A stretch of 64,000 bases of DNA from contig NZ_JYJP01000073.1 of the NCBI RefSeq assembly GCF_001012815.1, forward strand, positions 18,570 through 82,569, given 5' to 3'. Shown here piece by piece: positions 47,695 through 56,657 of this stretch (within the stretch, counting starts at the first letter, position 1; the number at the start of each line of letters is the position of its first letter). The notes under the pieces are model-generated. The model saw only the letters and a list, made by a program, of their open reading frames with translations. It had not been told where the DNA came from and searched no databases. Position numbers and translations under genes: made by a program. The stretch is from Vibrio mexicanus (GTDB taxonomy: Bacteria > Pseudomonadota > Gammaproteobacteria > Enterobacterales > Vibrionaceae).

Positions 47695-48720
47695 CTACTC
47701 CACCGTTTTCTCTTGGTATAACTGCAAGCTTATTTGGCCCGTTTCGTTTAGCTCACGTACGTATTCCATGATCTCTTCACGGGCTCGCTTCACTTGGCTC
47801 AATGACACTTTACCCATGGATGCCATTTCCGACTCAAACGACTGACGCATACGTTTAGGCAAGATAGAAAGAATCGACTTGCGCGTCTGTGCATCCGCGC
47901 CTTTCAGTGCCATTGCTAACGTGTCGACAGGAATGGACTCCACAATGCGTGTGCGTACCGATTCGGTTTGACGCGTCAACACGCCAAACTCATACATCTT
48001 ACTCTTGAGCCTATCGACTAACTGCTCATCTTGCTGCTCAAGTGCCTGCATCAGGCCTGCCTGATCACCCTGATAGCGGTTGATGATATCCGCCGCTTGC
48101 TGCTCGCCTTCAACCAACGAGTTGGAGTTTTCAGCCAAGTATTCAATGCAGCGATCCACCAGCTCTTGCAGCTCTTCTGCCACGTCACGGGTCACTTCCG
48201 TCAGATTAGCGATGCGGTAGAGAAGGTCGTGTTGCGTTTCTTCGTCGTACTCTTCCAACGTCGACGATGCGATGTCAGCAGGCAAGAAGGCAATAAACAG
48301 AGCACGCATCTGAATGTGTTCGTAACTGAGGAACGTCGCCAGTTGAGAAGGCTGAATCCACTGTAGCCTTTGCATCACGGTACGCACTTCATCGCCGTAA
48401 ATGTTATCGAGTAGATTACGTGCCAAGCGGCCACCGAGTGCTTTGTCTAACGTGCGCTGTAAGAAGGTACGTGAGGCACCACTAATACCCGACTGCGCGC
48501 GGAACTCATCAAAGAAACCTTGCAGCACAAACTGAGCTTCAACACTGCGAATTGCTGGTTGATGCGCCATGGCATGGCTCACTTTAAGCAGCTCATCACG
48601 CGACATATGCGCCATGACTTTGGCTGCCGAATCTTCGCCCATGCTCAGCAGCAAAATCGCCGCCTGCTCAATAGGATCTAAAAGTACGTCATCTGGTAGA
48701 GATAAATTATTAAGACTCAT
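47695..48720 (-). CDS. fliG: Flagellar motor switch protein FliG
   Basis: FliG is the C-ring protein that contacts the stators. The 341-aa product begins with the N-terminal domain (LLDPIEQAAILLLSMGEDSA). Conserved segments are SHAMAHQPAIRSVEAQFVLQ, LARNLLDNIYGD (armadillo region), TFLSYEHIQMRALFIAFLPA and the C-terminal torque domain DTLAMALKGADAQTRKSILS then ILPKRMRQSFESEMA. The charged torque residues (K, R, E, D near 275-300) are present. It overlaps the fliF end by 11 bases. Confidence 0.96.
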   Translation of the reverse strand: MSLNNLSLPDDVLLDPIEQAAILLLSMGEDSAAKVMAHMSRDELLKVSHAMAHQPAIRSVEAQFVLQGFFDEFRAQSGISGASRTFLQRTLDKALGGRLARNLLDNIYGDEVRTVMQRLQWIQPSQLATFLSYEHIQMRALFIAFLPADIASSTLEEYDEETQHDLLYRIANLTEVTRDVAEELQELVDRCIEYLAENSNSLVEGEQQAADIINRYQGDQAGLMQALEQQDEQLVDRLKSKMYEFGVLTRQTESVRTRIVESIPVDTLAMALKGADAQTRKSILSILPKRMRQSFESEMASMGKVSLSQVKRAREEIMEYVRELNETGQISLQLYQEKTVE

Positions 48721-50428
48721 TGGAATTCACCCACTTCTTCACAACATCGGCAACGCGCTCAGATTCGGCGTCGGTTAGTTTTTGTAAATGCTCAACTTGG
48801 ACTTCTAGGTTAGAACCCGATGGTGGCAGATCGTAAATATCCCCACCCATCATGCCGCCGCTTGAGCTGCCTGCGCTAGCACCACCTTGGACTGAGTTGA
48901 ACAAGGCATCGGCAAGATCTTGTTCGTTATCGATTGATGCAGCGCTGATGCTGCTTGTCACATTCGATGGCATTACACTTGGTTCTACCGCTTGAGCCGT
49001 GACTGGCGCTGCAACAGCCGTCGATGGGCGTGTATTCAATGCTTTAATCAGCGGACGCAATACAAATAAGAAGAAGCTCAATGTCAGCAGTGCGTATAAA
49101 GCGTATTTAATCAAAATCAAGTTATGCTCCTGTTGCCACCAAGGCAGTGGCACGATATCGACTTGTGGCTCTTGGGCAAAGTTAAACGCGTGCAGACTGA
49201 ACTGGTCGCCACGCTCATCGATATAACCTACCGAGTCTTTCACCATCTGGGCGATTTGTTCTAGCTGCGCTTGTTGCCAACCTTGCTCGGCAACGGAGTC
49301 GTTAATCAGTACCGATACGGATAGATGCTCAATGCCCCCTTGAGCAAGGCGTGTATGACGAACCTTGCGGCCGAAATCGTAAGTGCGAGAGCTTTCGGCG
49401 CGTTCATTTCTAGATTCATTGGCGTTGTTTTCAGCATCGGGGCTTGGCGCTTGGTTACTTAGCGCACCCGGAATACCGAGTGCTAACTGGCCTTGAGAGT
49501 TATCTTGTTTACTGAACTCAGAACGAACCACAGGATCGCCTTCAATCGACTCTTGCGTCTCTTCCACTTGGTCAAAATTCAGCGTGGCTGACACTTGCAC
49601 TCGGAAGTTACCCGCACCCAATAGTGGCGTCAGCATATCGGTCGCACGATGAACAATGCTGCGCTCTGTGCGCTGCTGCATCTCGTGATATTGAACGCTA
49701 AGACGGCGGTTCTCGCCATTTTGCAGGTCGGCACTGAGTAAGTTTCCGTGCTGGTCCACCACCGACACGCCTTGTGTTGGCATCCCTGAAATGCTGCCGC
49801 TGACGAGGTTTACGATCGCTTCAACTTGCTGGTGCTCGAGCGACTGACCCGGCAATAGCTCAACCATCACCGCCGCTGAAGGTTTCTCTTCGTTCACACC
49901 CACGAACAAGGTGCGATTGGGTATGGCTAAATGGACACGAGCATAATTGACCGAGTTGATCGCTAGAATGGTACGTGCAAGCTCACCCTCTAAACCTTGG
50001 CGATAGCGTGCGCTCTCAATGAACTGACTCGTTCCAAGGCCCGTGGCCTTATCCAATAAGTCCAAGCCCGGTGGCAGTTGGGCTTTCACCCCGTGAGCTG
50101 CCAAGGTAATTCTCGCGTCGGCAAGCTTGTTTTCTGGCACCATGACTTGGCCAGTATGGTTATCGATCTGATAAGCAATCTTAGCTTGCGTCAGCACTTC
50201 CAATATTTCCGCGCTGTCGTAGCGCTCAGACTCGCCATATAACGCTCGGTATGGGCTTGAATGGCTCCATAGAACAACGACGATAAACAACGAAATCAAA
50301 CCGGTGATCGCCGCAATTAGCCACGCTTTTTGATTGCTTCGAAGCGTTTCGCGTATTTTTTCTTGCCACTTATGCCAGCGTGTATCATCGCTACTGCTTG
50401 GCTGGCTCTCTAATGTTGTTGTGCTCAT
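48710..50428 (-). CDS. fliF: Flagellar MS-ring protein FliF
   Basis: FliF forms the MS ring in the inner membrane. The 572-aa protein has an N-terminal helix at about residues 35-55 (AWLIAAITGLISLFIVVVLW), ring-building motifs YRALYGESERYDSAEILEVL, YQIDNHTGQVMVPENKLADA and GLEGELARTILAINSVNYAR, and a second helix near 440-460 (LIKYALYALLTLSFFLFVL). The C-terminal tail with SERVADVVKKWVNSNES binds FliG. It follows fliE after 10 bases and overlaps fliG. Confidence 0.96.
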   Translation of the reverse strand: MSTTTLESQPSSSDDTRWHKWQEKIRETLRSNQKAWLIAAITGLISLFIVVVLWSHSSPYRALYGESERYDSAEILEVLTQAKIAYQIDNHTGQVMVPENKLADARITLAAHGVKAQLPPGLDLLDKATGLGTSQFIESARYRQGLEGELARTILAINSVNYARVHLAIPNRTLFVGVNEEKPSAAVMVELLPGQSLEHQQVEAIVNLVSGSISGMPTQGVSVVDQHGNLLSADLQNGENRRLSVQYHEMQQRTERSIVHRATDMLTPLLGAGNFRVQVSATLNFDQVEETQESIEGDPVVRSEFSKQDNSQGQLALGIPGALSNQAPSPDAENNANESRNERAESSRTYDFGRKVRHTRLAQGGIEHLSVSVLINDSVAEQGWQQAQLEQIAQMVKDSVGYIDERGDQFSLHAFNFAQEPQVDIVPLPWWQQEHNLILIKYALYALLTLSFFLFVLRPLIKALNTRPSTAVAAPVTAQAVEPSVMPSNVTSSISAASIDNEQDLADALFNSVQGGASAGSSSGGMMGGDIYDLPPSGSNLEVQVEHLQKLTDAESERVADVVKKWVNSNES

Positions 50429-50438
50429 TTATTCCTCA

Positions 50439-50771
50439 CTAAAGCGGCATTTTCAGTACGTCGTCATACGCCGACAGCACTTTGTTTCTGACTTGTGTTA
50501 AGGCTTGGAACGAGATGCTGGCCTTTTGGCTGGCCACCATGGCTCCCACGAGATCGTCTGAACGCCCCGCATCCACATCCGCCGTAATTTGGCTCGCGTG
50601 TTGCTGGTGATTGTCCACACGACGCACGGCCTGTTTGATTGCCGTATGAAAGTTGTCTTGATTCGCAGTATGTGGATTAGTGCGAATCTCAGTGCCCATC
50701 TGCGCCTGTTCACGCATTGAGCTCATAGTGTTAATCATGTTTTGCTGCATAGCAGAGTGTTCAATTGACAT
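50439..50771 (-). CDS. fliE: Hook-basal body adaptor FliE
   Basis: FliE links the MS ring to the rod. I chose the ATG at 50771 (110 aa, MSIEHSAMQQNMINTMSSMR), preceded by GAGAG; the frame extends to 50855 but that part runs into the 3' end of lafK. The C-terminal FliE domain is clear: DLVGAMVASQKASISFQALT then QVRNKVLSAYDDVLKMPL. lafK ends 17 bases upstream, so fliEFGHIJ may be co-transcribed with motY-lafK; I saw no sigma-54 promoter in this gap. Confidence 0.94.
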   Translation of the reverse strand: MSIEHSAMQQNMINTMSSMREQAQMGTEIRTNPHTANQDNFHTAIKQAVRRVDNHQQHASQITADVDAGRSDDLVGAMVASQKASISFQALTQVRNKVLSAYDDVLKMPL

Positions 50772-50787
50772 TATCGGTTTCTCTCGG

Positions 50788-52179
50788 TTAAGCGGCAGAG
50801 TGAGAATATTGAGTGACAGAATCGACATCGATCCCCTGCTCACGCATCGCGGCAAGCTTGTAGCGCAGCGCTCGAGTGGTGATTCCTAGCGCTTCTGCAG
50901 TGAGGTTTCTTCGGCCATTAAACTTGGCCAAGGTGTCGAGGATGAATTGATTTTCGGCGTGCTTTTTGGTGTTCTTTAACCCAACCTGTACTTCGGATTC
51001 CATTAGTGAGTGGCCACTGGGTGTTTGAATGCTGGCTATTTGACTACTGGTATGAGTTGGCAGCATTAGATCTTGCGGGGTAATCCAAGTGCTGTGACGC
51101 ATCACCAATGCGCGTTGAATCGTGTTCTCCAACTCACGAATGTTACCCACCCAGTCATACGCAATCAGCGCTTGCTGCGCCTCTGCGGTTAATCGGCAAG
51201 TCTCGGTGCAACCTTGGTTGTATTTGCCAATGAAGTGCTCCGCCAGTGGCAGAATATCTTCTTTACGCTCTCTTAATGGTGGCCACTGCAATGGCAACAC
51301 ATCCAATCGGTAATACAGGTCTTGTCTGAACTGCCTTGCAGCCACTGCCTGTTGGAGATCAACGTTGGTCGCTGCGATAATGCGGATATCTAAATCAATG
51401 AGCTTATGGCTACCCAATCGCTCCACTTGCCTTTCTTGCAGTACACGCAGCAGTTTAGCTTGAACAGCCATTGGCATTTCGCCGATCTCATCAAGCAGTA
51501 ATGTGCCACCATTGGCTTCCTCAAACTTACCCGCTTGAGCAGAAGCCGCGCCAGTAAACGCACCTTTTACATAACCAAACAAAACCGCTTCGAGCATAGA
51601 TTCTGGAATCGCGGCGCAGTTAATCGCAACAAATGGCCCTTGGCTGCGAAACGAATGTTGGTGAACATATTGAGCCAACACCTCTTTGCCTGTCCCTGAT
51701 TCACCCGTAATCAGCACAGTGGCATCGGTTTGAGCGGCGCGATGCGCCAGTTGCAGGACTTGTTGGCTACGCCAACTGCTTGCCACCAAGCTTGAAGAAG
51801 TTCGACGAACACTCGATACACGTTTAACCAAATCCACAAGCTGCTGAGGCTGATACGGTTGTAGCAGATAATCAGAAGCTCCCATGCGCATGGCTTCACT
51901 CGCTAATTGATTATCAACATAATCAACAATGGCAATCGAGGTAGAGTGCGGCGTTAAGTGCTTGGATTTTTCAATCACTTGCAGCAGTGACATGTCTTGA
52001 AGCTCCGATGAAGCAATCAAAATGGCGTCTGGCGCTGCATTTAAACGAATCAACGCATCAAACCCCGTGGTGACACTCAAACATGTAAATCCCGCTTTCT
52101 CTAACGTGCGCTGCGCCTGCAAAGATTGCTCCAAGCATGGGTGTGCAAAAATAATCTGAGTGCCGGCACTATGATGCAC
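50788..52179 (-). CDS. lafK: Sigma-54-dependent lateral flagellar regulator LafK
   Basis: LafK is the master sigma-54 activator of lateral flagellar genes. The 463-aa protein has a receiver-like N terminus (about 1-120) in which the phospho-Asp position reads AILIASSELQD, with no Asp in the usual place, although DY and DYLLQPYQP remain. The AAA+ domain (about 140-370) is intact: [14 protein letters not shown], the sigma-54 loop GAFTGAAS, LLLDEIGEMP and FRQDLYYRLDVL. A C-terminal HTH reads NLTAEALGITTRALRYKL. Activation is therefore probably not by phosphorylation. motY overlaps its start by 11 bases. Confidence 0.95.
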   Translation of the reverse strand: MHHSAGTQIIFAHPCLEQSLQAQRTLEKAGFTCLSVTTGFDALIRLNAAPDAILIASSELQDMSLLQVIEKSKHLTPHSTSIAIVDYVDNQLASEAMRMGASDYLLQPYQPQQLVDLVKRVSSVRRTSSSLVASSWRSQQVLQLAHRAAQTDATVLITGESGTGKEVLAQYVHQHSFRSQGPFVAINCAAIPESMLEAVLFGYVKGAFTGAASAQAGKFEEANGGTLLLDEIGEMPMAVQAKLLRVLQERQVERLGSHKLIDLDIRIIAATNVDLQQAVAARQFRQDLYYRLDVLPLQWPPLRERKEDILPLAEHFIGKYNQGCTETCRLTAEAQQALIAYDWVGNIRELENTIQRALVMRHSTWITPQDLMLPTHTSSQIASIQTPSGHSLMESEVQVGLKNTKKHAENQFILDTLAKFNGRRNLTAEALGITTRALRYKLAAMREQGIDVDSVTQYSHSAA

Positions 52180-53035
52180 CTCCTTGAATCAAACGAACTT
52201 GAACACGACGATTCTTTTCACGGTTTGCATAATGGCTGTTTGGCACCAGTGGATAACGATCGCCATGACCACGCACTTCCACCAGTGTGCGATCGACACC
52301 CAATTCAATGAGTGCATCTCGCACTTGGTTCGCACGCTTTTTGGAAAGCTTGAGGTTGGTGAGTGAGTGACCACTGCTGTCAGTGTGCCCATCAACAAGG
52401 ATATGAGTTAACGACTTATCGTAAGCAACATACTGTGCAATTAACGCTAGACGCTCTTTGTCTGCTGGTGTCAGTTCTGTCGCGTTGAGCGAGAAATGGA
52501 AAACATTGTCACGGGCTTGCTCAAAATTGATAGGCATTAGCTGCGCCATGCATTGCTTCATTTCTTGCAAACTTTGTGAGAAGTTCACTGAGGGTATGTC
52601 CCAACTTTTCACTTCACCGCTGTCTTTATCTTTTACCGAGACTTGCGCCCAGGCGCCCTTCTCCATTTTGTTCAGCAGTGCTTTGATTGCTCTAGCGTCA
52701 TCAAAGTAGAGCCCACTTTCACCTGATGAACTGCCATAAAGCCATTTATGAGATAGCTTGTCTAATCGCCAAACTTGCTCATTCAGACTCAACCAAGCGG
52801 AATCAACTGATACCGGCCTTTGAAAGGTATCAAGCGACAGTGCAGGCAACTGCCCAGACTCAGCAGTGATGCGCGCATAGCCATCAAATTTTAGCGGGGT
52901 TTCCATCTGACACAGAAAACGATCGCCTTTGAAGTCCCACTCAATCAGATCCAAAGGTGTTTGCAGTGTATAAGCAAGTAGCTTAGTAGGTAGTATTATC
53001 AATCCAGCCGTAATAAATAGCTTTGTGAATTTCAT
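52169..53035 (-). CDS. motY: Lateral flagellar motor protein MotY (OmpA-like)
   Basis: MotY is a periplasmic peptidoglycan-binding protein of the lateral T-ring/stator region. The ATG at 53035 (288 aa) follows GGGGAG with 5-base spacing; a GTG at 53041 is too close to that site. A signal peptide occupies residues about 1-22 (ITAGLIILPTKLLA). The N-terminal domain (LQTPLDLIEWDFKGDRFLCQ) is MotY-type and the C-terminal OmpA domain has ILVDGHTDSSGHSLTNLKLS, KKRANQVRDALIELGVDRT and REKNRRVQVRL. It overlaps lafK by 11 bases. Confidence 0.93.
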   Translation of the reverse strand: MKFTKLFITAGLIILPTKLLAYTLQTPLDLIEWDFKGDRFLCQMETPLKFDGYARITAESGQLPALSLDTFQRPVSVDSAWLSLNEQVWRLDKLSHKWLYGSSSGESGLYFDDARAIKALLNKMEKGAWAQVSVKDKDSGEVKSWDIPSVNFSQSLQEMKQCMAQLMPINFEQARDNVFHFSLNATELTPADKERLALIAQYVAYDKSLTHILVDGHTDSSGHSLTNLKLSKKRANQVRDALIELGVDRTLVEVRGHGDRYPLVPNSHYANREKNRRVQVRLIQGGAS

Positions 53036-53603
53036 ATCCACTCCCCAGAATAAATAAACAACAAAGTAACATTTACTTAATATTTAGTTATCTTGCTTAA
53101 AGAAGTCTATTTCTGATGTAAAATGTGATCTTGATTCCGTTCAAGAATAATCAGGCAAAATAAATTTAAGAAAATAAAAAACAGTCAATTGATCAATATA
53201 TTAATAGGCATATATAAAATCGAACCCATGCTATTTATTGTCAATTATAAATACCACTCTAATTTCGCTACTCTTCGATTTTGGTGGATAAAGATCACAC
53301 CATTGTAAATCTGATACTTACATTGCACACACTTTGTTACATTTAGAATCAAAACAACACAATGAGGAAGGCAAAACTTTCTTTCTCAGATACTTACGTG
53401 ACAATTAAATCGATTTTTAAGGCTATTCAACAATCTGAGATCTTGGTTCACTTATAGTTATAAACCGTTACTAATTTAACTAAACATCGTGCTTAATAAC
53501 GGCAACAAAGCGTTTCTAATAGTTAGTTAAAAATAAGATAAATAGAAGACAAATATAAACGCTATACATTTAAGATAACTATTGAGCGATATATAAACAT
53601 AAT
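53036..53603. promoter_or_regulatory. AT-rich divergent intergenic region between motY-lafK and fliM operons
   Basis: This 568-base stretch has no gene and is visibly more AT-rich than its surroundings. It must hold the divergent promoters for motY-lafK-fliEFGHIJ and fliMNPQR-flhBA. I found neither the GGAAG/CGGAA element nor a clear sigma-54 site, which would fit sigma-70 control of the top-level operons. A TTGTCA (53239-53244) followed by a TAATTT-like box is a possible but weak sigma-70 promoter. Confidence 0.5.
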
Positions 53604-54486
53604 ATGAACAATAATAAGCCAAGAGAAGAAAATAATTCAACCAAGATAAATATAGATGAGAAAATATTTAATATAGATCCTAGAACACTAGGTCGACCAT
53701 TAAATATAGCCAGGAATAATCTTATATCTAGAATTCAAAACGGACGTAAATCACTTGTTCTTGCGATTAATACCATGACAAGAAGACGTGATGCTAAAGT
53801 TCATGTGCGTGAAGTCAGCATTGAAATGCAAGCTCCGGCTCCACTCCATCCTACTCCGGTTTACTTTACCCACCACCAACATCACGCTTAAGTATGCTGG
53901 AGGTAACGCCAAACTTACTGTCTCCGTTGCTGACGCCTTTTACGGTGGCAATCCAAGCTTCTCGGCAGCCGTTGAAGCAGATATGTCCTCGATAGAACTT
54001 AACTCTAGCGAACAGCGCGTGCAAGCGAGACTCAGTGCCGTGGTACTTAACCAACTGGATTCAGCATGGCACTCGCCAAAGCAAGCTTCACCACTCGAAG
54101 GTTGCTGCTTGCATGTGCAATTTGATATTTCCGTGGGTGATATCCATGGTGCACTGAGTTTGCAATTGGATGACAGCCTACTCATCGCTCTAGGCAAGCC
54201 ACACAACCCAATTACAGCCACACCAGATGAGATCAATGAACGTAGAAACAATCAATTACGCCATGTTCCTGTCTGTTTGAATGCGGTACTCGCTCAGCAA
54301 ACTATGTCACTTGATCAAGTGACCCAGCTGAAAGTGGGCGACATCATCTCAGCCGACGTTCAAGAGATCGTTGAAGTCAGTTCTGGCTCACAAAAGCTTT
54401 TTCTAGCTCGGGTTTCTGAGCAAAACAATCACCTGGTTTTACAGATCACGGACCACATTAATCCAGCAGAGAATTTTTCATCATGA
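53604..54486 (+). CDS. fliM: Lateral flagellar switch protein FliM (frame break near 53867)
   Basis: FliM is the middle C-ring subunit. The ATG at 53604 begins MNNNKPREENNSTKINIDEK. The frame is lost after PVYF and regained at TTTNITLKYAGGN if one base is removed (CCC to CC near 53867), giving about 293 aa, short against 320-350 for polar FliM. The C-terminal SpoA domain reads VTQLKVGDIISADVQEIVEV then SGSQKLFLARVSEQNNHLVL. The usual N-terminal CheY-binding motif (EIDALL-like) is not present. fliN overlaps its stop by 4 bases; no good ribosome site precedes the start. Confidence 0.88.
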
Positions 54487-54854
54487 ACGACGATAACCTA
54501 AATCTATCTTTAGAAGACGACCTGAACTTTGATGCGGAAGTTGCGGACATTTTTTCCGAACCAAGCCAAGCTGCTCCTATCGAAGCCAAACCTGCACCAA
54601 AAGAGCTAAGCTTTTTCCGTCAGATCCCAGTTACCGTGACTCTAGAGGTAGCCAGTACTTCTGTTTCACTCGGTGAACTCATGCAAGTTGGCCCAAATTC
54701 CATTATCGAATTGGACAAGCTCAATGGTGAACCGTTAGATGTGAAAGTAAATGGTCACTTACTTGGCCATGCCGAAGTCGTGGTCGTAAACGACAAATAT
54801 GGCCTAAGAATTACTGATATAGCGGAAGACGCTTTGAATGAAGTCTCTCTCTAA
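54483..54854 (+). CDS. fliN: Flagellar switch protein FliN
   Basis: FliN forms the lower C ring and helps dock FliH. The 123-aa protein has an acidic N terminus (DDNLNLSLEDDLNFDAEVAD) and a C-terminal SpoA domain: QIPVTVTLEVASTSVSLGEL, QVGPNSIIELDKLNGEPLDV and HLLGHAEVVVVNDKYGLRIT. Length and SpoA pattern are typical. It overlaps fliM by 4 bases and fliP by 17 bases. There is no fliO between fliN and fliP. Confidence 0.95.
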   Translation: MNDDNLNLSLEDDLNFDAEVADIFSEPSQAAPIEAKPAPKELSFFRQIPVTVTLEVASTSVSLGELMQVGPNSIIELDKLNGEPLDVKVNGHLLGHAEVVVVNDKYGLRITDIAEDALNEVSL

Positions 54855-55608
54855 CTCAGGCGTTGTATTCGCGCTAGTTCTGCTTACCCTTGTGGGGTTA
54901 GCGCTATTTCCTAGCCTAGCATGGGCAGATCAGGGCATTCCTTTCATTACCGTCACCGATGGGGACTCAAGTGAAGAGTACTCGGTAAAGGTTCAGATCC
55001 TGATCTTAATGACGGCGCTGACATTTTTACCGGCCATGCTGATGATGATGACCAGCTTTACGCGCATCATCATCGTATTGGCGATCTTGCGCCAAGCCCT
55101 TGGCTTACAGCAAAGTCCACCTAACCGAATTTTGATTGGCATTGCATTAACCATGACCATGCTGCTGATGAAACCCGTTTGGACGCCCATTTATGAAGAC
55201 GCCTACAAGCCTTACGAAGCAGGTGACATCACACTGCAACAGGCCTTTTCGGTCGCCGAGCAGCCCATACGTCAGTTCATGCTCAGCCAAACTTATGAAA
55301 ATTCACTAGAACAAATGCTTAGGATCGCAGGCGATCCACTCGACCTAGAACCTGAAGAGATCAGTTTCGCGGTGTTAATGCCCGCCTTTGTGATCAGTGA
55401 ACTCAAGACCGCATTTCAGATCGGTTTCATGCTGTTTATTCCGTTTCTCATTATCGATATTGTCGTCGCCAGTGTGCTGATGGCGATGGGTATGATGATG
55501 CTATCGCCACTGATTATCTCGCTGCCATTTAAGTTAATGGTGTTTGTGATGGTCGACGGTTGGGCAATGACGGTAGGTAGCTTGAGTGCTAGCTTCGGAG
55601 GGCTTTAG
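54838..55608 (+). CDS. fliP: Flagellar export gate protein FliP
   Basis: FliP forms the core of the export gate with FliQ and FliR. The 256-aa protein starts with a signal-like hydrophobic segment (VVFALVLLTLVGLALFPSLA). Conserved blocks are LILMTALTFLPAMLMMMTSF then TRIIIVLAILRQALGLQQSP and PPNRILIGIALTMTMLLMKP. The C-terminal part has PAFVISELKTAFQIGFMLFI, IDIVVASVLMAMGMMMLSP and LPFKLMVFVMVDGW. It is followed after 2 bases by fliQ. Confidence 0.97.
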   Translation: MKSLSNSGVVFALVLLTLVGLALFPSLAWADQGIPFITVTDGDSSEEYSVKVQILILMTALTFLPAMLMMMTSFTRIIIVLAILRQALGLQQSPPNRILIGIALTMTMLLMKPVWTPIYEDAYKPYEAGDITLQQAFSVAEQPIRQFMLSQTYENSLEQMLRIAGDPLDLEPEEISFAVLMPAFVISELKTAFQIGFMLFIPFLIIDIVVASVLMAMGMMMLSPLIISLPFKLMVFVMVDGWAMTVGSLSASFGGL

Positions 55609-55610
55609 CT

Positions 55611-55877
55611 ATGAATCCAGCCATCGCAAGCCTGTATTCGGACGCCATCTACATGATTATCACTATGGTGGTGATTCTCATTGGCCCGAGCCTGTTGGTT
55701 GGCCTTGTTGTCGCCATCTTCCAAGCGACCACTCAAATCAATGAGCAAACCATGAGTTTTCTGCCGAGGCTTTTAACCACCCTACTGATGCTCATTTTTG
55801 CTGGTAGTTGGCTACTGCGTAATATCAGCACGTTTTTCACTGACCTGTTTTACACCATTCCGACCATCGTGAGTTAG
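55611..55877 (+). CDS. fliQ: Flagellar export gate protein FliQ
   Basis: FliQ is the small two-helix export-gate subunit. The 88-aa protein has the family length (about 89) with helices at about residues 15-38 (IITMVVILIGPSLLVGLVVA) and 55-75. The conserved loop IFQATTQINEQTMSFLPRLL lies between them. It starts 2 bases after fliP and ends 4 bases before fliR. Confidence 0.96.
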   Translation: MNPAIASLYSDAIYMIITMVVILIGPSLLVGLVVAIFQATTQINEQTMSFLPRLLTTLLMLIFAGSWLLRNISTFFTDLFYTIPTIVS

Positions 55878-55881
55878 TGCG

Positions 55882-56655
55882 ATGTACGCAATCACGTTTG
55901 CCGAAATCACCGCGATGTTGGGCCAAGTGTGGTGGCCGTTTTTCCGTTTGTCGGCGGCCTTCATTACCATGCCATTCTTTGGCAATGCCTATATCAGTAC
56001 TCGTGTGCGCGTATTTCTCGCGTTAACCATTGCCGCTATCGCAGGACCTCTACTACCAGGCATGCCAGAGGTTGATCCCGTTTCGATTCACGCTATCGCG
56101 ATTGCCCTAGAGCAGATCGCGATTGGTGCGCTGCTGGGTATCTGCTTGCATTTTCTGTTTGCGGCGATGGCCATGGTCGGCCAAATCATATCCATGCAGA
56201 TGGGCTTAGGCATGGCGATGATGAACGATCCGGCGAATGGCATTTCTGTTGCTCTGCTCGGTAACTATTTTCTGATGTTCACCACTTTGATGTTTCTCTC
56301 CCTCGATGGGCATTTGGTCGCACTCGATATCATAGTGCAGAGTTTTGAACGTTTCCCTGTTGGACAAGGGATCAGTGAAGCATCGCTGCGTTATCTGATT
56401 GGACTGTTTAGTTGGATGATGGCGGCGGCGGTTTCGATAGCACTACCAACGATTGCAGCCATGTTAACGGTGAACTTAACCTTTGGTGTGATGAACCGCG
56501 CCGCGCCGTCACTCAACGTATTCGCATTGGGTTTTCCAATGTCGATGATTCTCGGTCTATGTGCGGTACTGCTTTCTCTATCGGGATTGCCAAGTATCTA
56601 CGCCGAACTCACTCATGACTTACTGCAGCAAATGCGTTTATTGGGAGGAAGCTAA
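55882..56655 (+). CDS. fliR: Flagellar export gate protein FliR
   Basis: FliR completes the FliPQR gate. The 257-aa polytopic protein begins MYAITFAEITAMLGQVWWPF. Family features are RLSAAFITMPFFGNAYISTR then VRVFLALTIAAIAGPLL, MVGQIISMQMGLGMAMMNDP and VNLTFGVMNRAAPSLNVFAL, followed by a C-terminal helix. flhB follows after 2 bases. Confidence 0.96.
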   Translation: MYAITFAEITAMLGQVWWPFFRLSAAFITMPFFGNAYISTRVRVFLALTIAAIAGPLLPGMPEVDPVSIHAIAIALEQIAIGALLGICLHFLFAAMAMVGQIISMQMGLGMAMMNDPANGISVALLGNYFLMFTTLMFLSLDGHLVALDIIVQSFERFPVGQGISEASLRYLIGLFSWMMAAAVSIALPTIAAMLTVNLTFGVMNRAAPSLNVFALGFPMSMILGLCAVLLSLSGLPSIYAELTHDLLQQMRLLGGS

Positions 56656-56657
56656 TC

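Noticed and set aside
50772..50855. N-terminal extension of fliE
   Set aside because: The extension is the lafK 3' coding region read in another frame; the ATG at 50771 has a suitable ribosome site and gives the family length.
53280..53300. CRP-like GGTG...CACC symmetry in the motY-fliM region
   Set aside because: Matches to TGTGA-N6-TCACA are too few on the left side to support a site.
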